Source: Muribaculaceae bacterium (GTDB lineage: Bacteria > Bacillota > Clostridia > Lachnospirales > Lachnospiraceae). Taken from it: a DNA stretch of 64,000 bases. Under the pieces are notes generated by a model. It did not search any database. It saw only the letters and a program-made list of their open reading frames with translations, and was not told the DNA's origin. This document shows, in pieces, positions 43,880-51,829 of the stretch. Made by a program: the position numbers and the translations under genes. The stretch lies in NCBI GenBank assembly GCA_023666425.1, contig JAMPCA010000006.1, forward strand, positions 1 to 64,000, read 5' to 3'. Every line of letters starts with the position of its first letter. Position 1 is the stretch's first letter.

Positions 43880-44908
43880 ATGACAGAGAAAATTTATGTG
43901 ACTAAAAGGAATGGATTTCGCGCGCTGTTCCTGCTTCTGCTTCTTTTAGCCGCCGGAATCGCGGCGACAGTTTTTGGCGCGATAGGACTGGACCACAAAG
44001 TTCCATGCAGCGCGCTGCTTTTTGTGGCGGGACTCATTGCGATTGTCTGCTTTTTCATTCTTCTCGCCGGCTTCAAGGTTCTCAAGCCGCAGGAGGCGCT
44101 GGTGCTGACGCTGTTCGGAGACTATAAGGGAACGCTCCGGGAGCCGGGCTTTTACTATGTAAATCCCTTCTGCTCTGCGATCAATCCCGCCTCGGCCACC
44201 AAGCTTGCCCAGAGCGGCGACACGCACAGCTCCACGGGATCGGGCACACTCACCCTCACCAGCGAGTCAGTTTCCGTCAATCCCGATACGATTGGGAAAA
44301 AAATCTCTCTAAAAGCAATGACCTTAAACAATGGCCGCCAGAAAATCAACGATTGTCTGGGCAACCCGGTGGAGATCGGCATCGCCGTCATCTGGCGTGT
44401 GACGGATACCGCAAAGGCTGTTTTCAATGTGGACAATTATAAGGAATATCTGTCTCTGCAATGTGATTCCGCTCTGCGCAATATCGTCCGCATCTATCCT
44501 TACGATGTGGCGACAAACGTGGACACCACCGGAGACGGGCAGGCGGACGAGGGAAGCCTGCGTGGTTCTGCGGAGGTTGTGGCTGAGCGCATCAAGCAGG
44601 AGATTCAGAATAAAGTGAGCGATGCGGGACTGGAAATTATCGAGGCGCGCATCACCTATCTGGCATATGCGCCGGAGATTGCCTCCGTTATGCTGCAGCG
44701 TCAGCAGGCTTCGGCAATTATTGACGCCCGGAAAATGATTGTGGACGGCGCAGTGGGCATGGTAGAAATGGCTTTAGAGCGACTGAATGAAAAGCAGCTC
44801 GTGGAGCTGGATGAGGAGCGTAAAGCCGCAATGGTTTCCAATCTGCTGGTAGTCCTCTGCGGCAATCACGACGCCCAGCCGGTCGTGAATTCCGGGAGTC
44901 TGTACTGA
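43880..44908 (+). CDS. SPFH/stomatin-like membrane protein
   Basis: This 342-residue protein has two hydrophobic segments at about residues 13-35 ([19 protein letters not shown]) and 42-65 ([20 protein letters not shown]). The SPFH domain then begins [23 protein letters not shown] and runs through [13 protein letters not shown] to [16 protein letters not shown] and a helical tail. Such proteins form membrane scaffolds, often with a protease partner, though none is adjacent here. The following gene starts inside its stop codon. Confidence 0.88.
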   Translation: MTEKIYVTKRNGFRALFLLLLLLAAGIAATVFGAIGLDHKVPCSALLFVAGLIAIVCFFILLAGFKVLKPQEALVLTLFGDYKGTLREPGFYYVNPFCSAINPASATKLAQSGDTHSSTGSGTLTLTSESVSVNPDTIGKKISLKAMTLNNGRQKINDCLGNPVEIGIAVIWRVTDTAKAVFNVDNYKEYLSLQCDSALRNIVRIYPYDVATNVDTTGDGQADEGSLRGSAEVVAERIKQEIQNKVSDAGLEIIEARITYLAYAPEIASVMLQRQQASAIIDARKMIVDGAVGMVEMALERLNEKQLVELDEERKAAMVSNLLVVLCGNHDAQPVVNSGSLY

Positions 44909-45105
44909 TGGCCGCTAAAAAGCAGGTTCCCCTCCGGCTGTCGGAAAAGCTGTACGCAGATATCGCCGCATGGGCGGAGGACGATTTCCGCTCTGTCAAC
45001 GGACAGATCGAGTATCTGCTGTCCGAATGCGTCCGGCAACGGAAAAAGGACGGGAAATATGTGTCCGAGCGGCTCGACGAGCCGCCGGAGCTGGATCTGC
45101 ATTAA
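44908..45105 (+). CDS. Arc-like ribbon-helix-helix protein
   Basis: The 65-residue product AKKQVPLRLSEKLYADIAAW followed by FRSVNGQIEYLLSECVRQR has the length and pattern of an Arc/MetJ ribbon-helix-helix repressor (beta strand then two helices). It overlaps the SPFH stop as TGATG, so the two are translationally coupled. It may regulate the pair, but no operator was identified. A terminator follows 25 bases downstream. Confidence 0.75.
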   Translation: MAAKKQVPLRLSEKLYADIAAWAEDDFRSVNGQIEYLLSECVRQRKKDGKYVSERLDEPPELDLH

Positions 45106-45129
45106 GCAATATAGTGGTACGTTTTCCCT

Positions 45130-45173
45130 ACTCCGATGAAAAATGTTATCAAATTTCATCGGAGTTCTATTTT
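45130..45173 (+). terminator. Terminator of the SPFH-Arc operon
   Basis: The arms ACTCCGATGAAA and TTTCATCGGAGT form a perfect 12-bp stem with a 12-base loop, followed by TCTATTTTA. Confidence 0.75.
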
Positions 45174-45223
45174 ATGGTACCGTTTTGGCACCGCTTACGA
45201 CATTTTCACTGTTGCAAAATTTC

Positions 45224-45255
45224 AAAAAGGGCTTCCCGATTTCTCGGAAAGCCCC
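45224..45255 (-). terminator. Terminator belonging to a lost tuf gene
   Basis: On the minus strand GGGCTTTCCGA and TCGGGAAGCCC pair (one mismatch) around a short loop and are followed by TTTTTGAAATTTTG. It lies 22 bases past the stop codon of the EF-Tu remnant and is in the right place and orientation to be that gene's natural terminator. Confidence 0.65.
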
Positions 45256-45277
45256 ATAAAATCTAGCTTTTCACTAA

Positions 45278-45358
45278 TTACTCAACAATCGTAGCAACCC
45301 TTCCAGACCCTACTATGCTGACACTCTCACGGATTAGGTTGGGAGAACCCTTTGTAAC
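45278..45358 (-). pseudogene. tuf: 3' remnant of an elongation factor Tu gene
   Basis: About 26 codons on the minus strand read KGSPNLIRESVSIVGSGR, VATIVE and TAA. EF-Tu proteins end ...KGLRFAIREGGRTVGSGRVATIVE or very similar, so the spacing and the terminal VGSGRVATIVE match exactly while the middle has decayed. No upstream EF-Tu sequence is present. The piece and its terminator suggest a junction left by recombination with a tuf locus. Confidence 0.6.
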
Positions 45359-45420
45359 AAATGGCGTGTTTTTATAATATAAAATATAGATCGTATTCTT
45401 TTTGGGATATCATTCCTTCT

Positions 45421-45473
45421 TTTTGGGTAGTTTGGGGTAATTATCGGGTATTACTACCCAAAACTACCCAAAA
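45421..45473. repeat. Inverted GGGTAGT repeat downstream of the AlbA_2 gene
   Basis: TTTTGGGTAGTTTGGGGTAA at 45421 is mirrored by TTACTACCCAAAACTACCCA ending at 45473, giving a long imperfect hairpin made of two copies of TTTTGGGTAGT on each arm. It touches the stop codon of the AlbA_2 gene. It has no T-run, so it is either an unusual 3' hairpin or a site bound by a protein. Two further TTTTTGGG copies lie just to the left. Confidence 0.5.
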
Positions 45474-45475
45474 GG

Positions 45476-46876
45476 TCATTTTACTCTCCAATAACCTCCA
45501 CGAGGAGTTCCTATATGCTCAATCAATCCCTTGTTTTTCAACTTTTTCAAATGATATTTTACCCCATCTTCCGAAATCATTAACATCTTTGATAATTCTT
45601 TCCTTGAAATTTTAGGATTTTTACGCAGAGCATTGAGAAACACCTCTTCCGTATGTTGAACAAATTCTTCAACTCTTTGAGCCGTCTCGTCCCCTTCATA
45701 TCCACTCTTCATATCATTCCCATAATTCAGATTTTTCAATATAACCGTAAATTCAACTCGGGACGAGATAAATTGCGGCATCTTGCTTTCATCATAGTTA
45801 TTTGCATTTTTGTATGCATTTATTATTTTTGTAAGTCCGCTGCCTTTACGTTCCATATATCCCAACCGCTGAAATACATCTGCCAAAATAGGATTTCTTC
45901 TCGTTGACGGAATCGCATCAATGATACGGTCCTGTACCAGAGTGCCATCCATCATTCCTCCAGGCGAATATATCACCATACGATCATCAAACATGTCTAT
46001 ATGAACTTCGCTGCCATTGACAAGATAATCCCGATGTACCAATGCATTGACCAAGGCTTCAAAATAACTTCGTTCGCAATATTCCGGCATATCAATTCTT
46101 GAATCAGCTGTCTTTTTCCACATAGTTTTCATGTTTCGTTTTATAAATGCAGTTCCTTCATTCAAAAGACTGATCAAGCTGCCTGAATATTCCGCATCAT
46201 CAATCGCATCAACCACACCACCACCTTTATCCAAGCCGTTCCATCTGGTACAGAAAACTCTCGACCACCTGATAGGCGAGTTATCCGCCATCAACGCGCC
46301 TGCATTTGTCAATTTTCCTTTATCATCCACTAAACCAAATGATATCAATTTTTTATCATCCAAACTTTCTCCTGTCCATGATTTATACCTTTCGCGCAAT
46401 TTACTAAATGCATAATCCGATACTCTATAAATTGTACTCAATGCATCATAAGAAAAATTCTTTCCACGCAATACAAGCCTCTTCAATTCTGTTGCATCCG
46501 CTTTTACACTCTCGTTCCCCAAACGGACATACGCTTCCATGACTCCATCTGCCGAATAATAATACGGAGTTTCCTCCCCCTGTCGAATGCTTAACAAAAT
46601 TAAAGTCTTATTATCTTCAGTTCTGAAAAAACTAAGATGAAATTCTGGAATCGGATCAAGACGTGTCTTTATTTGTTCACTAATAATCTCCGCATCCTTT
46701 TCAGCATCAGAAAGACCTATTATTTCATTATCATTCGATATGCCAAAAATCAACATACCGCCTGCTCCATTAGCAAAAGCACTAACACTTTTGCACCAAC
46801 TTTTTGGTTTCTTTACTTCTAGCGCAACCTTTTTATCATAATCTGTAGCCTCGCCAATAATCTCTTTAGGATTCAT
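45476..46876 (-). CDS. AlbA_2/Schlafen-type ATP-binding protein with winged helix
   Basis: This 466-residue protein has an N-terminal AlbA_2 (divergent Schlafen) domain, YDKKVALEVKKPKSW, then SAFANGAGGMLIFGISND. A GHKL/ATP-binding-like C-terminal half follows (EALVNALVHRDYLVNGSEV and MERKGSGLTKIINAYKN). The last 60 residues form a winged HTH (KISRKELSKMLMISEDGVK). Such proteins are put forward as transcriptional regulators or defence factors. The start at 46876 has GGAGG upstream. Decayed methyltransferase and HEPN genes lie directly upstream, so it may belong to a dead defence island. Confidence 0.8.
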   Translation of the reverse strand: MNPKEIIGEATDYDKKVALEVKKPKSWCKSVSAFANGAGGMLIFGISNDNEIIGLSDAEKDAEIISEQIKTRLDPIPEFHLSFFRTEDNKTLILLSIRQGEETPYYYSADGVMEAYVRLGNESVKADATELKRLVLRGKNFSYDALSTIYRVSDYAFSKLRERYKSWTGESLDDKKLISFGLVDDKGKLTNAGALMADNSPIRWSRVFCTRWNGLDKGGGVVDAIDDAEYSGSLISLLNEGTAFIKRNMKTMWKKTADSRIDMPEYCERSYFEALVNALVHRDYLVNGSEVHIDMFDDRMVIYSPGGMMDGTLVQDRIIDAIPSTRRNPILADVFQRLGYMERKGSGLTKIINAYKNANNYDESKMPQFISSRVEFTVILKNLNYGNDMKSGYEGDETAQRVEEFVQHTEEVFLNALRKNPKISRKELSKMLMISEDGVKYHLKKLKNKGLIEHIGTPRGGYWRVK

Positions 46877-46932
46877 CCTGCCACCTCCGTTGCATCCTTT
46901 AAAGCCCCTCACTGTTCCTCTGCACTTTTCAT

Positions 46933-47130
46933 TCAGATTACTGCCAATCTGTCTCTTTCTGTAAAACGAGATAAATAAATCAACATCAATGAAGACTGGT
47001 CAAAAAAATCTGCCACTATTGACCTATAGACAAACTCTATTGTTCCACATGCTTTTATTAATGCATAATTTGTTAAATATAATTTTGCTTTATCAAGTGG
47101 GGGCAATTTGCACTTCCTGAAAAGAGTCAA
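46933..47130 (-). pseudogene. Truncated HEPN-like protein
   Basis: A 65-codon frame contains AKLYLTNYALIKACGTIEFV followed by YRSIVADFF, the pattern of the MAE_28990-type HEPN proteins that are found beside restriction and toxin genes. Neither the usual N-terminus nor the RxxxxH active-site tail is present, and the last residues look like unrelated sequence. It overlaps, in another frame, the end of the methyltransferase remnant. Confidence 0.4.
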
Positions 47131-47263
47131 ACAATGACATCTGGTGGTATTCTTCCTTTAAAACCCCCATAGGTACAGTTCCTTTCAATCCGTCCATCTG
47201 CCAAATATTCCAGCTTATAATATTAGCAATTTTTCGAAGTTCCGTCTTCTCTGGTTGCCTATG
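47093..47263 (-). pseudogene. C-terminal remnant of a restriction-type DNA methyltransferase
   Basis: This frame reads QPEKTELRKIANIISWNIWQ, then MDGLKGTVP and HQMSLFDSFQ, a pattern seen in the distal part of large restriction-associated methyltransferase proteins (from memory). It follows the truncated N-terminal part after only 4 bases but in a different frame, so at least several hundred codons have been deleted between them. Confidence 0.45.
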
Positions 47264-47266
47264 CCA

Positions 47267-47713
47267 TTATGGTGCTTCTCCACAGGTAATTTCCAATCGT
47301 CTTGAATCTATATATTCTTTCCAGGACTTTCCATCGGGGATCTTTATCTTTTCATCTATAGGAATCCATTCATGTTCAGCCTGTCGGTTAAAAACATCTT
47401 TGTAACCGAACCATTCTTCATCGCAAAAATTATTCATTTTATTACAGATCCAGGCTGGAGTAAACACTTCTGCGCTCTTTCTTGTACGCTGCGTTTGTTT
47501 CTCCATATCTTTCGATATTCGCGGCTGAATCATTCTATAATTCATATTTTTTAGCTGATTCTCTGTTATCTGACTTTTATCTGTGTATGCCTCTCCAAAA
47601 GACGCATAAGAATCGGTCGCCCATATAATATTCTTTTTTGTCGTCTTGTCCTGCAAAAGTATTCTTAATGCGGTCTGCACTGGATATGAACCCATCCGGA
47701 TTAAATTTTCCAA
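47267..47713 (-). pseudogene. N-terminal remnant of a restriction-type DNA methyltransferase
   Basis: A 148-codon frame with ALRILLQDKTTKKNIIWATD, then QRTRKSAEVFTPAWICNKMN and YIDSRRLEITCGEAP matches the N-terminal region of restriction endonuclease subunit M proteins. It stops at TAA in place of the catalytic domain and starts only with TTG without a good ribosome site, so both ends are lost. Confidence 0.55.
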
Positions 47714-47858
47714 TCCATTTGCCTCTTCCTATATTTTCCACTCTGCTTTTTTATTTTATTATGCAGTATTTTTATTGAAAAAGCAATAAATTTCATGAAA
47801 TCGGAGCTTGGAGGCAAAACGTGACCGGGAGAATAGAAGCGAAGGCAGACGCGCTTCC

Positions 47859-48662
47859 TTACTTTGCAGGAGCTACGACCACCTGTGCATTTTTACAGTA
47901 AGGATTCGTGCACTCCATCGCTTCTAATACCTCACCCGTCAGCGACATACCGTTCCAGACCACGTCCAGATTCTTTTCCTCCAGCTCCATGGCCTTTGCA
48001 TCCCATTCAATCTCTACAAACTGCACTTCTACACCCAGCTTTTGTGCAACCTTGCGCGCCATGTCCGCATCAAAGCCAACCCACTCGCCGGAGCCGTCCT
48101 GGTAATCCATGGGGGCAAAATCCGTAATCCCCACGATCAGCGTACCCTTGTCCTGAATGTACGCCACGTCGCTGTCAGCACCCGGCGTATATTCCGCCTC
48201 CTTTTGCGCAAGCAGCGCCTCCTGCAGGCCGTACTTCTCTGCCAGCGCCTCCATGGAGCCGTCGCTGTAGCTCTCATAGAACACCGCATTGATATAGGAG
48301 GCAAGATCGGAACCCTTTCTGCATCCCACACCATACTTTTCCGTAGTCAGCTCGTCCGTACAGATCATATCGGGATAACTTTTCCCCTCTCCAACCATGG
48401 CTCCCGCCATCAAAAGGTCGATAATCGCCGCGTCCGACGTCCCTGACGCCACCTCCATCAGCGCATCCGCCTGCGAGTCCACAGAATTGTATAAAACGCT
48501 CTTCGCTTTCGCCGCCTCTTCTCCCGCAGAGCCTGCCTCCACCGCATACACCAGCTCCGCGTCCGATTTCGTCCCCCGGCCGGAGCCATCCCCGCAGCCA
48601 CTTAAGGTAAAGCCAAGAACCAGTATTCCCGCCAGCACCAGTGCCGTTTTCTTTTTCATCAT
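47859..48662 (-). CDS. Amino-acid-type ABC transporter substrate-binding lipoprotein
   Basis: This protein of about 267 residues has signal peptide KKKTALVLAGILVLGFTLSG ending in lipobox LSGC, so it should be a membrane-anchored lipoprotein. The body has the family 3 periplasmic-binding fold with DKGTLIVGITDFAPMDYQ, VGFDADMARKVAQKLGVEV and VWNGMSLTGEVLEAMEC. No permease or ATPase gene is adjacent, which makes it an orphan. The start is placed at 48662 (GGAGG upstream); a codon earlier in frame is less likely. Confidence 0.88.
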   Translation of the reverse strand: MMKKKTALVLAGILVLGFTLSGCGDGSGRGTKSDAELVYAVEAGSAGEEAAKAKSVLYNSVDSQADALMEVASGTSDAAIIDLLMAGAMVGEGKSYPDMICTDELTTEKYGVGCRKGSDLASYINAVFYESYSDGSMEALAEKYGLQEALLAQKEAEYTPGADSDVAYIQDKGTLIVGITDFAPMDYQDGSGEWVGFDADMARKVAQKLGVEVQFVEIEWDAKAMELEEKNLDVVWNGMSLTGEVLEAMECTNPYCKNAQVVVAPAK

Positions 48663-48790
48663 CTTATCCTCCATCCGTTATTACGTCCTCACCCCAAATA
48701 GAATACCGTATTTGTATTTTAATAGGATACCATAATCACAGCCATATTTCTATCAAATTTTGATTTCATTTTCACTTTTTGATTTCTTTT

Positions 48791-48913
48791 CATTTCATTT
48801 GACTTCTTTTGCATTCTTTTTCACTTTTTTTCATTTCATTTGACTTCTTTTTAACTTCTTTTCACTTCTTTTCATTTCATTTGACTTCTTTTTTATTTCA
48901 TTTGACTTCTTTT
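48791..48913. repeat. Phased CATTTCATTTGACTTC array
   Basis: The 20-base unit CATTTCATTTGACTTCTTTT occurs at 48791, 48832 and 48873 with exactly 41-base spacing, and a nearly complete fourth copy starts at 48895. Degenerate half-copies (TTCACTTCTTTT, TTCACTTTTTTT) fill the intervals near 20-21 bases. The array lies in the divergent space between the lipoprotein and radical SAM genes. Two turns of the helix are about 21 bases, so the pattern keeps one face of the DNA aligned. Confidence 0.75.
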
Positions 48914-48979
48914 TTATTTCTTGGGATAATATTTAAATGATTGACGAATTATTATAAAAATTACAAGGAGACTCTGCCT

Positions 48980-49867
48980 ATGAAAATCTACACGCTGAAC
49001 CAATACCTCCGGGACACCTTTGGCGAAAAAGTATACAAGCTGGCAATAGACAGGGGATTTACCTGCCCGAACCGGGACGGCACGCTGGACACCAGAGGCT
49101 GTATCTTCTGCTCCGGCGCGGGCTCCGGTGAATTTTCCGGCGACCGGACAAAGAGCATCTCAGAGCAGCTTGCACTCGGGAAAAACCGGGTGGCAAACAA
49201 ACTCCGGGACGGAAAATACATCGCCTATTTTCAGGCATTCACGAACACCTACGCCCCCATTGAGCGGCTTGATACGCTCTACGGAGAGGCTCTTAAGCAC
49301 AAGGACGTCGTCGCGCTCTCCGTTGCCACAAGGCCGGACTGTCTGTCGGAGGACGTCGTTGCCCTGCTCGCCGAAAAGAACCGCCAAAAGCCCGTCTGGG
49401 TAGAGCTGGGACTGCAGACAATCCACGAAGAGACCGCCGCGTATATCCGCCGGGGCTATCCTCTTTCCGTCTTTGACGACGCTGTGCGCCGCCTAAAGGC
49501 CAGCGGCCTGCAGGTTATCGTCCATGTAATTCTGGGGCTCCCCTATGAGACAGAGACGCAGATGAAACAGACGGTTTCCTATGTGGGAAAAAGCGGGGCG
49601 GACGGCATTAAGCTCCAGCTCCTTCACGTTATCCGGGGAACCGACTTAGAGCGGGAATACCGGCTGGGGCGCTTTCAGACCCTCTCCCTCGAAGAATATG
49701 TCCGGCTCGTGGCTGACTGCCTTGCCCTGCTTCCGGAGGATATGGTCATTCACCGCATGACCGGTGACGGAGACCGGCGCACGCTGGTTGCGCCACTCTG
49801 GAGCACGGACAAAAAGCGGGTGCTCAACGCCTTGCACCGCGCTATTGCGGAGAAGGAAAGTGTGTAG
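48980..49867 (+). CDS. YhcC-like radical SAM protein
   Basis: This protein of about 295 residues of the TIGR01212 type has cluster motif Cys in FTCPNRDG and GCIFCSGAGSGEF (C-x7-8-C-x2-C spacing), then YFQAFTNTYAPIERLD and VELGLQTIHEETAAYIRRGY. The function of the family is not established. The start at 48980 has AAGGAG upstream and matches the usual N-terminus (KIYTLNQYLRDTFGEKVYKL). It is monocistronic and transcribed away from the phased repeat array. Confidence 0.88.
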   Translation: MKIYTLNQYLRDTFGEKVYKLAIDRGFTCPNRDGTLDTRGCIFCSGAGSGEFSGDRTKSISEQLALGKNRVANKLRDGKYIAYFQAFTNTYAPIERLDTLYGEALKHKDVVALSVATRPDCLSEDVVALLAEKNRQKPVWVELGLQTIHEETAAYIRRGYPLSVFDDAVRRLKASGLQVIVHVILGLPYETETQMKQTVSYVGKSGADGIKLQLLHVIRGTDLEREYRLGRFQTLSLEEYVRLVADCLALLPEDMVIHRMTGDGDRRTLVAPLWSTDKKRVLNALHRAIAEKESV

Positions 49868-49925
49868 GATTACCTTTTCTTTCAAACTGCTCCTACGCAT
49901 TTTTGTCTGAAAGATATTTATATGC

Positions 49926-50792
49926 CTAATCTTTCGGAAATTCTATTACAGCTCCCAAATCGGAGCTTTTTATCCATCCCTCTTTACCTATACTGTGGTC
50001 TACTACTTGGATATAAAGTACGCTCTTTATAAAACAAAATCTTTGCCAGTGTAGCATATCTCCTTTTTTGGCTGTAAACGCTTTTGTTTTTCCTCCTGCT
50101 TTGCTATAGAATGTTGTCTTTTTCTTTATGGTGCTGCTCCCAAAATAATCCTTCCCGAAACCGGCTCGAATCCCCCATACTGCACCGCTTAATGTTTTTG
50201 AGCAACTTTTCAGCTTACCATTTTTTAGCTTTAACTCACAATTTCCATAAAATTGACCAATTCCTTTTGCCTCTCCCCAAATGGGAAAATATATTGTTTT
50301 ATCTCCATATGTATGCACTCCCCCTTCTTTACAATCATAATAATCTAGTTCAATTCCACTATTACACGCGTCAATCAATTCTGTCGCATCCTGAACCTCC
50401 TGAAACTCTCCAGACTTATATTTACAGTAATACAAATCTGATCCCTTTGCAAAGTCTCCCACAACCACGAAGATATCCTGCGATTTATCAGAGATATCCA
50501 TATCCGTTATAAAAACTGCCCCCTCTATTTCATCTCCTCTCTCATTTAAATACCTCCACACATTCTCCCCATCTATATATAAGTCAAAATATTGTCCTGA
50601 GATGGTATACTTAATCTTCTCCTTTTTACCAACCCCGTCAAGCTGTACAGATACGGTCTTCTTGGGACTATCAACTATATATAGTTTTGATTCCTTTGCC
50701 CCACAAACCCTTGTTGGCATACTTGTGAAAACTGTTAATGTAAGACACATCGCCATAATTGCAGCAACCAGTTTACTTTTTCTTCTTATTCT
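49926..50792 (-). CDS. Secreted protein with SH3-like C-domain (paralogue A)
   Basis: This protein of about 288 residues has a signal peptide (KLVAAIMAMCLTLTVFTSMP) after a basic start, then a beta-rich domain. The last 65 residues are an SH3-like wall-binding fold (TFYSKAGGKTKAFTAKKGDM, then LYIQVVDHSIGKEGWIKSSD). It shares its layout with the next gene, including the segment VFITDMDISDKSQDIFVVVG. The start at 50792 has AGGAGG upstream. Confidence 0.75.
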   Translation of the reverse strand, partial: RIRRKSKLVAAIMAMCLTLTVFTSMPTRVCGAKESKLYIVDSPKKTVSVQLDGVGKKEKIKYTISGQYFDLYIDGENVWRYLNERGDEIEGAVFITDMDISDKSQDIFVVVGDFAKGSDLYYCKYKSGEFQEVQDATELIDACNSGIELDYYDCKEGGVHTYGDKTIYFPIWGEAKGIGQFYGNCELKLKNGKLKSCSKTLSGAVWGIRAGFGKDYFGSSTIKKKTTFYSKAGGKTKAFTAKKGDMLHWQRFCFIKSVLYIQVVDHSIGKEGWIKSSDLGAVIEFPKD

Positions 50793-50808
50793 CATATGAG
50801 TCCTCCTA

Positions 50809-51744
50809 TTATGCATGAAGTGTACCGTATCCCCACGTTGAAAATACACTTTCATCCGAATCCTTAATCCAGCCGGTTTTTCCCTTACTATTTTCCACCT
50901 GAATATACAAAGAATGATTCACATACTTATATTTTAGTACTTCAACTGTATCACCCTTCTTTGCACTAAACGCCTTTGTTGTTCCGTTCGCCTTTGTATA
51001 AAATGTTTTAGCGACCTGTAATTCTCCCGGTGTCGTAATTTCATTAATCTCACCTTGAATTGTGCTGCTTCCTGCAAATTTTTTATTTTTATATTTCAAA
51101 GTATAAGTTCCATGAAAATAGCCAAGTTGATTTGACATTCCACAAATACTGACATTCAATTTGTTATCTCCTCTGGTAAACAACAAATTTTGCAAGCCAT
51201 ACACCGTATGATATGGCCCCCATTCGTTACTCTTTGCCAAATCAGTCAGTTCACTATCCAAATATGATTTTAAATCCTGCCTTTTTACTATTGAACCACT
51301 TTCATAAGTACAGTAATCTATAACAAGAAGATCACCCGCATATTCATATTCTGATATTGCCACAAAAATATCTTTTGCTTTTTTAGTTTTATCCATATTG
51401 GTAACATAGACCTCGCCAATTGCAGGATTATCGCTTGTATCAATTTTGCATTCGTACACCTTGCTGTCATCAATATAAATGTAAAGAGTATTATGATACG
51501 TTGGCTTTTTCCAACTATTTAGATTAACTGTATCTTCTTCTGATAGCAGCTCAACGCGTACACTTTTTTCTCCTTTTTCCCCATTGAATCTAACCATTTG
51601 TGATTGCCCCGCTGTAATAAGATAACTAATCGGAACTGATTTCGCTTGTAATGTTTCTGGCATAAATATCACCGAACAAATAAAAGATAGCATTAAAAGA
51701 AATGATATTCCCTTTGCCTTAAATGTTTCTAAAAAAATTTTCAT
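50809..51744 (-). CDS. Secreted protein with SH3-like C-domain (paralogue B)
   Basis: This 311-residue secreted protein has a signal peptide (GISFLLMLSFICSVIFM) and the same order as its neighbour: beta-rich domain with VYVTNMDKTKKAKDIFVAIS, then C-terminal SH3-like segment KTFYTKANGTTKAFSAKKGD and LYIQVENSKGKTGWIKDSD. Identity with paralogue A is clear in the C-terminal third and weak elsewhere, so duplication is old. GGAGG precedes the ATG. It is 16 bases upstream of paralogue A. Confidence 0.75.
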   Translation of the reverse strand: MKIFLETFKAKGISFLLMLSFICSVIFMPETLQAKSVPISYLITAGQSQMVRFNGEKGEKSVRVELLSEEDTVNLNSWKKPTYHNTLYIYIDDSKVYECKIDTSDNPAIGEVYVTNMDKTKKAKDIFVAISEYEYAGDLLVIDYCTYESGSIVKRQDLKSYLDSELTDLAKSNEWGPYHTVYGLQNLLFTRGDNKLNVSICGMSNQLGYFHGTYTLKYKNKKFAGSSTIQGEINEITTPGELQVAKTFYTKANGTTKAFSAKKGDTVEVLKYKYVNHSLYIQVENSKGKTGWIKDSDESVFSTWGYGTLHA

Positions 51745-51829
51745 CTATTATTCCTCCATAAAATTGTGTAATCTCTCAGAATCCCTAAAACAGTCAATAG
51801 CAAGTATTCTCTTTTCCTTACATATTTGT

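Noticed and set aside
48781-48925. Regularly spaced repeats considered as a CRISPR array
   Set aside because: The intervals are themselves degenerate copies of the repeat and not unique spacers, the unit lacks dyad symmetry, and no cas gene is present.
49868-49925. Weak hairpin between the radical SAM gene and paralogue A
   Set aside because: Only a 6-bp A/T-rich stem (CTTTCA/TGAAAG) with a long loop; not enough for a terminator call.
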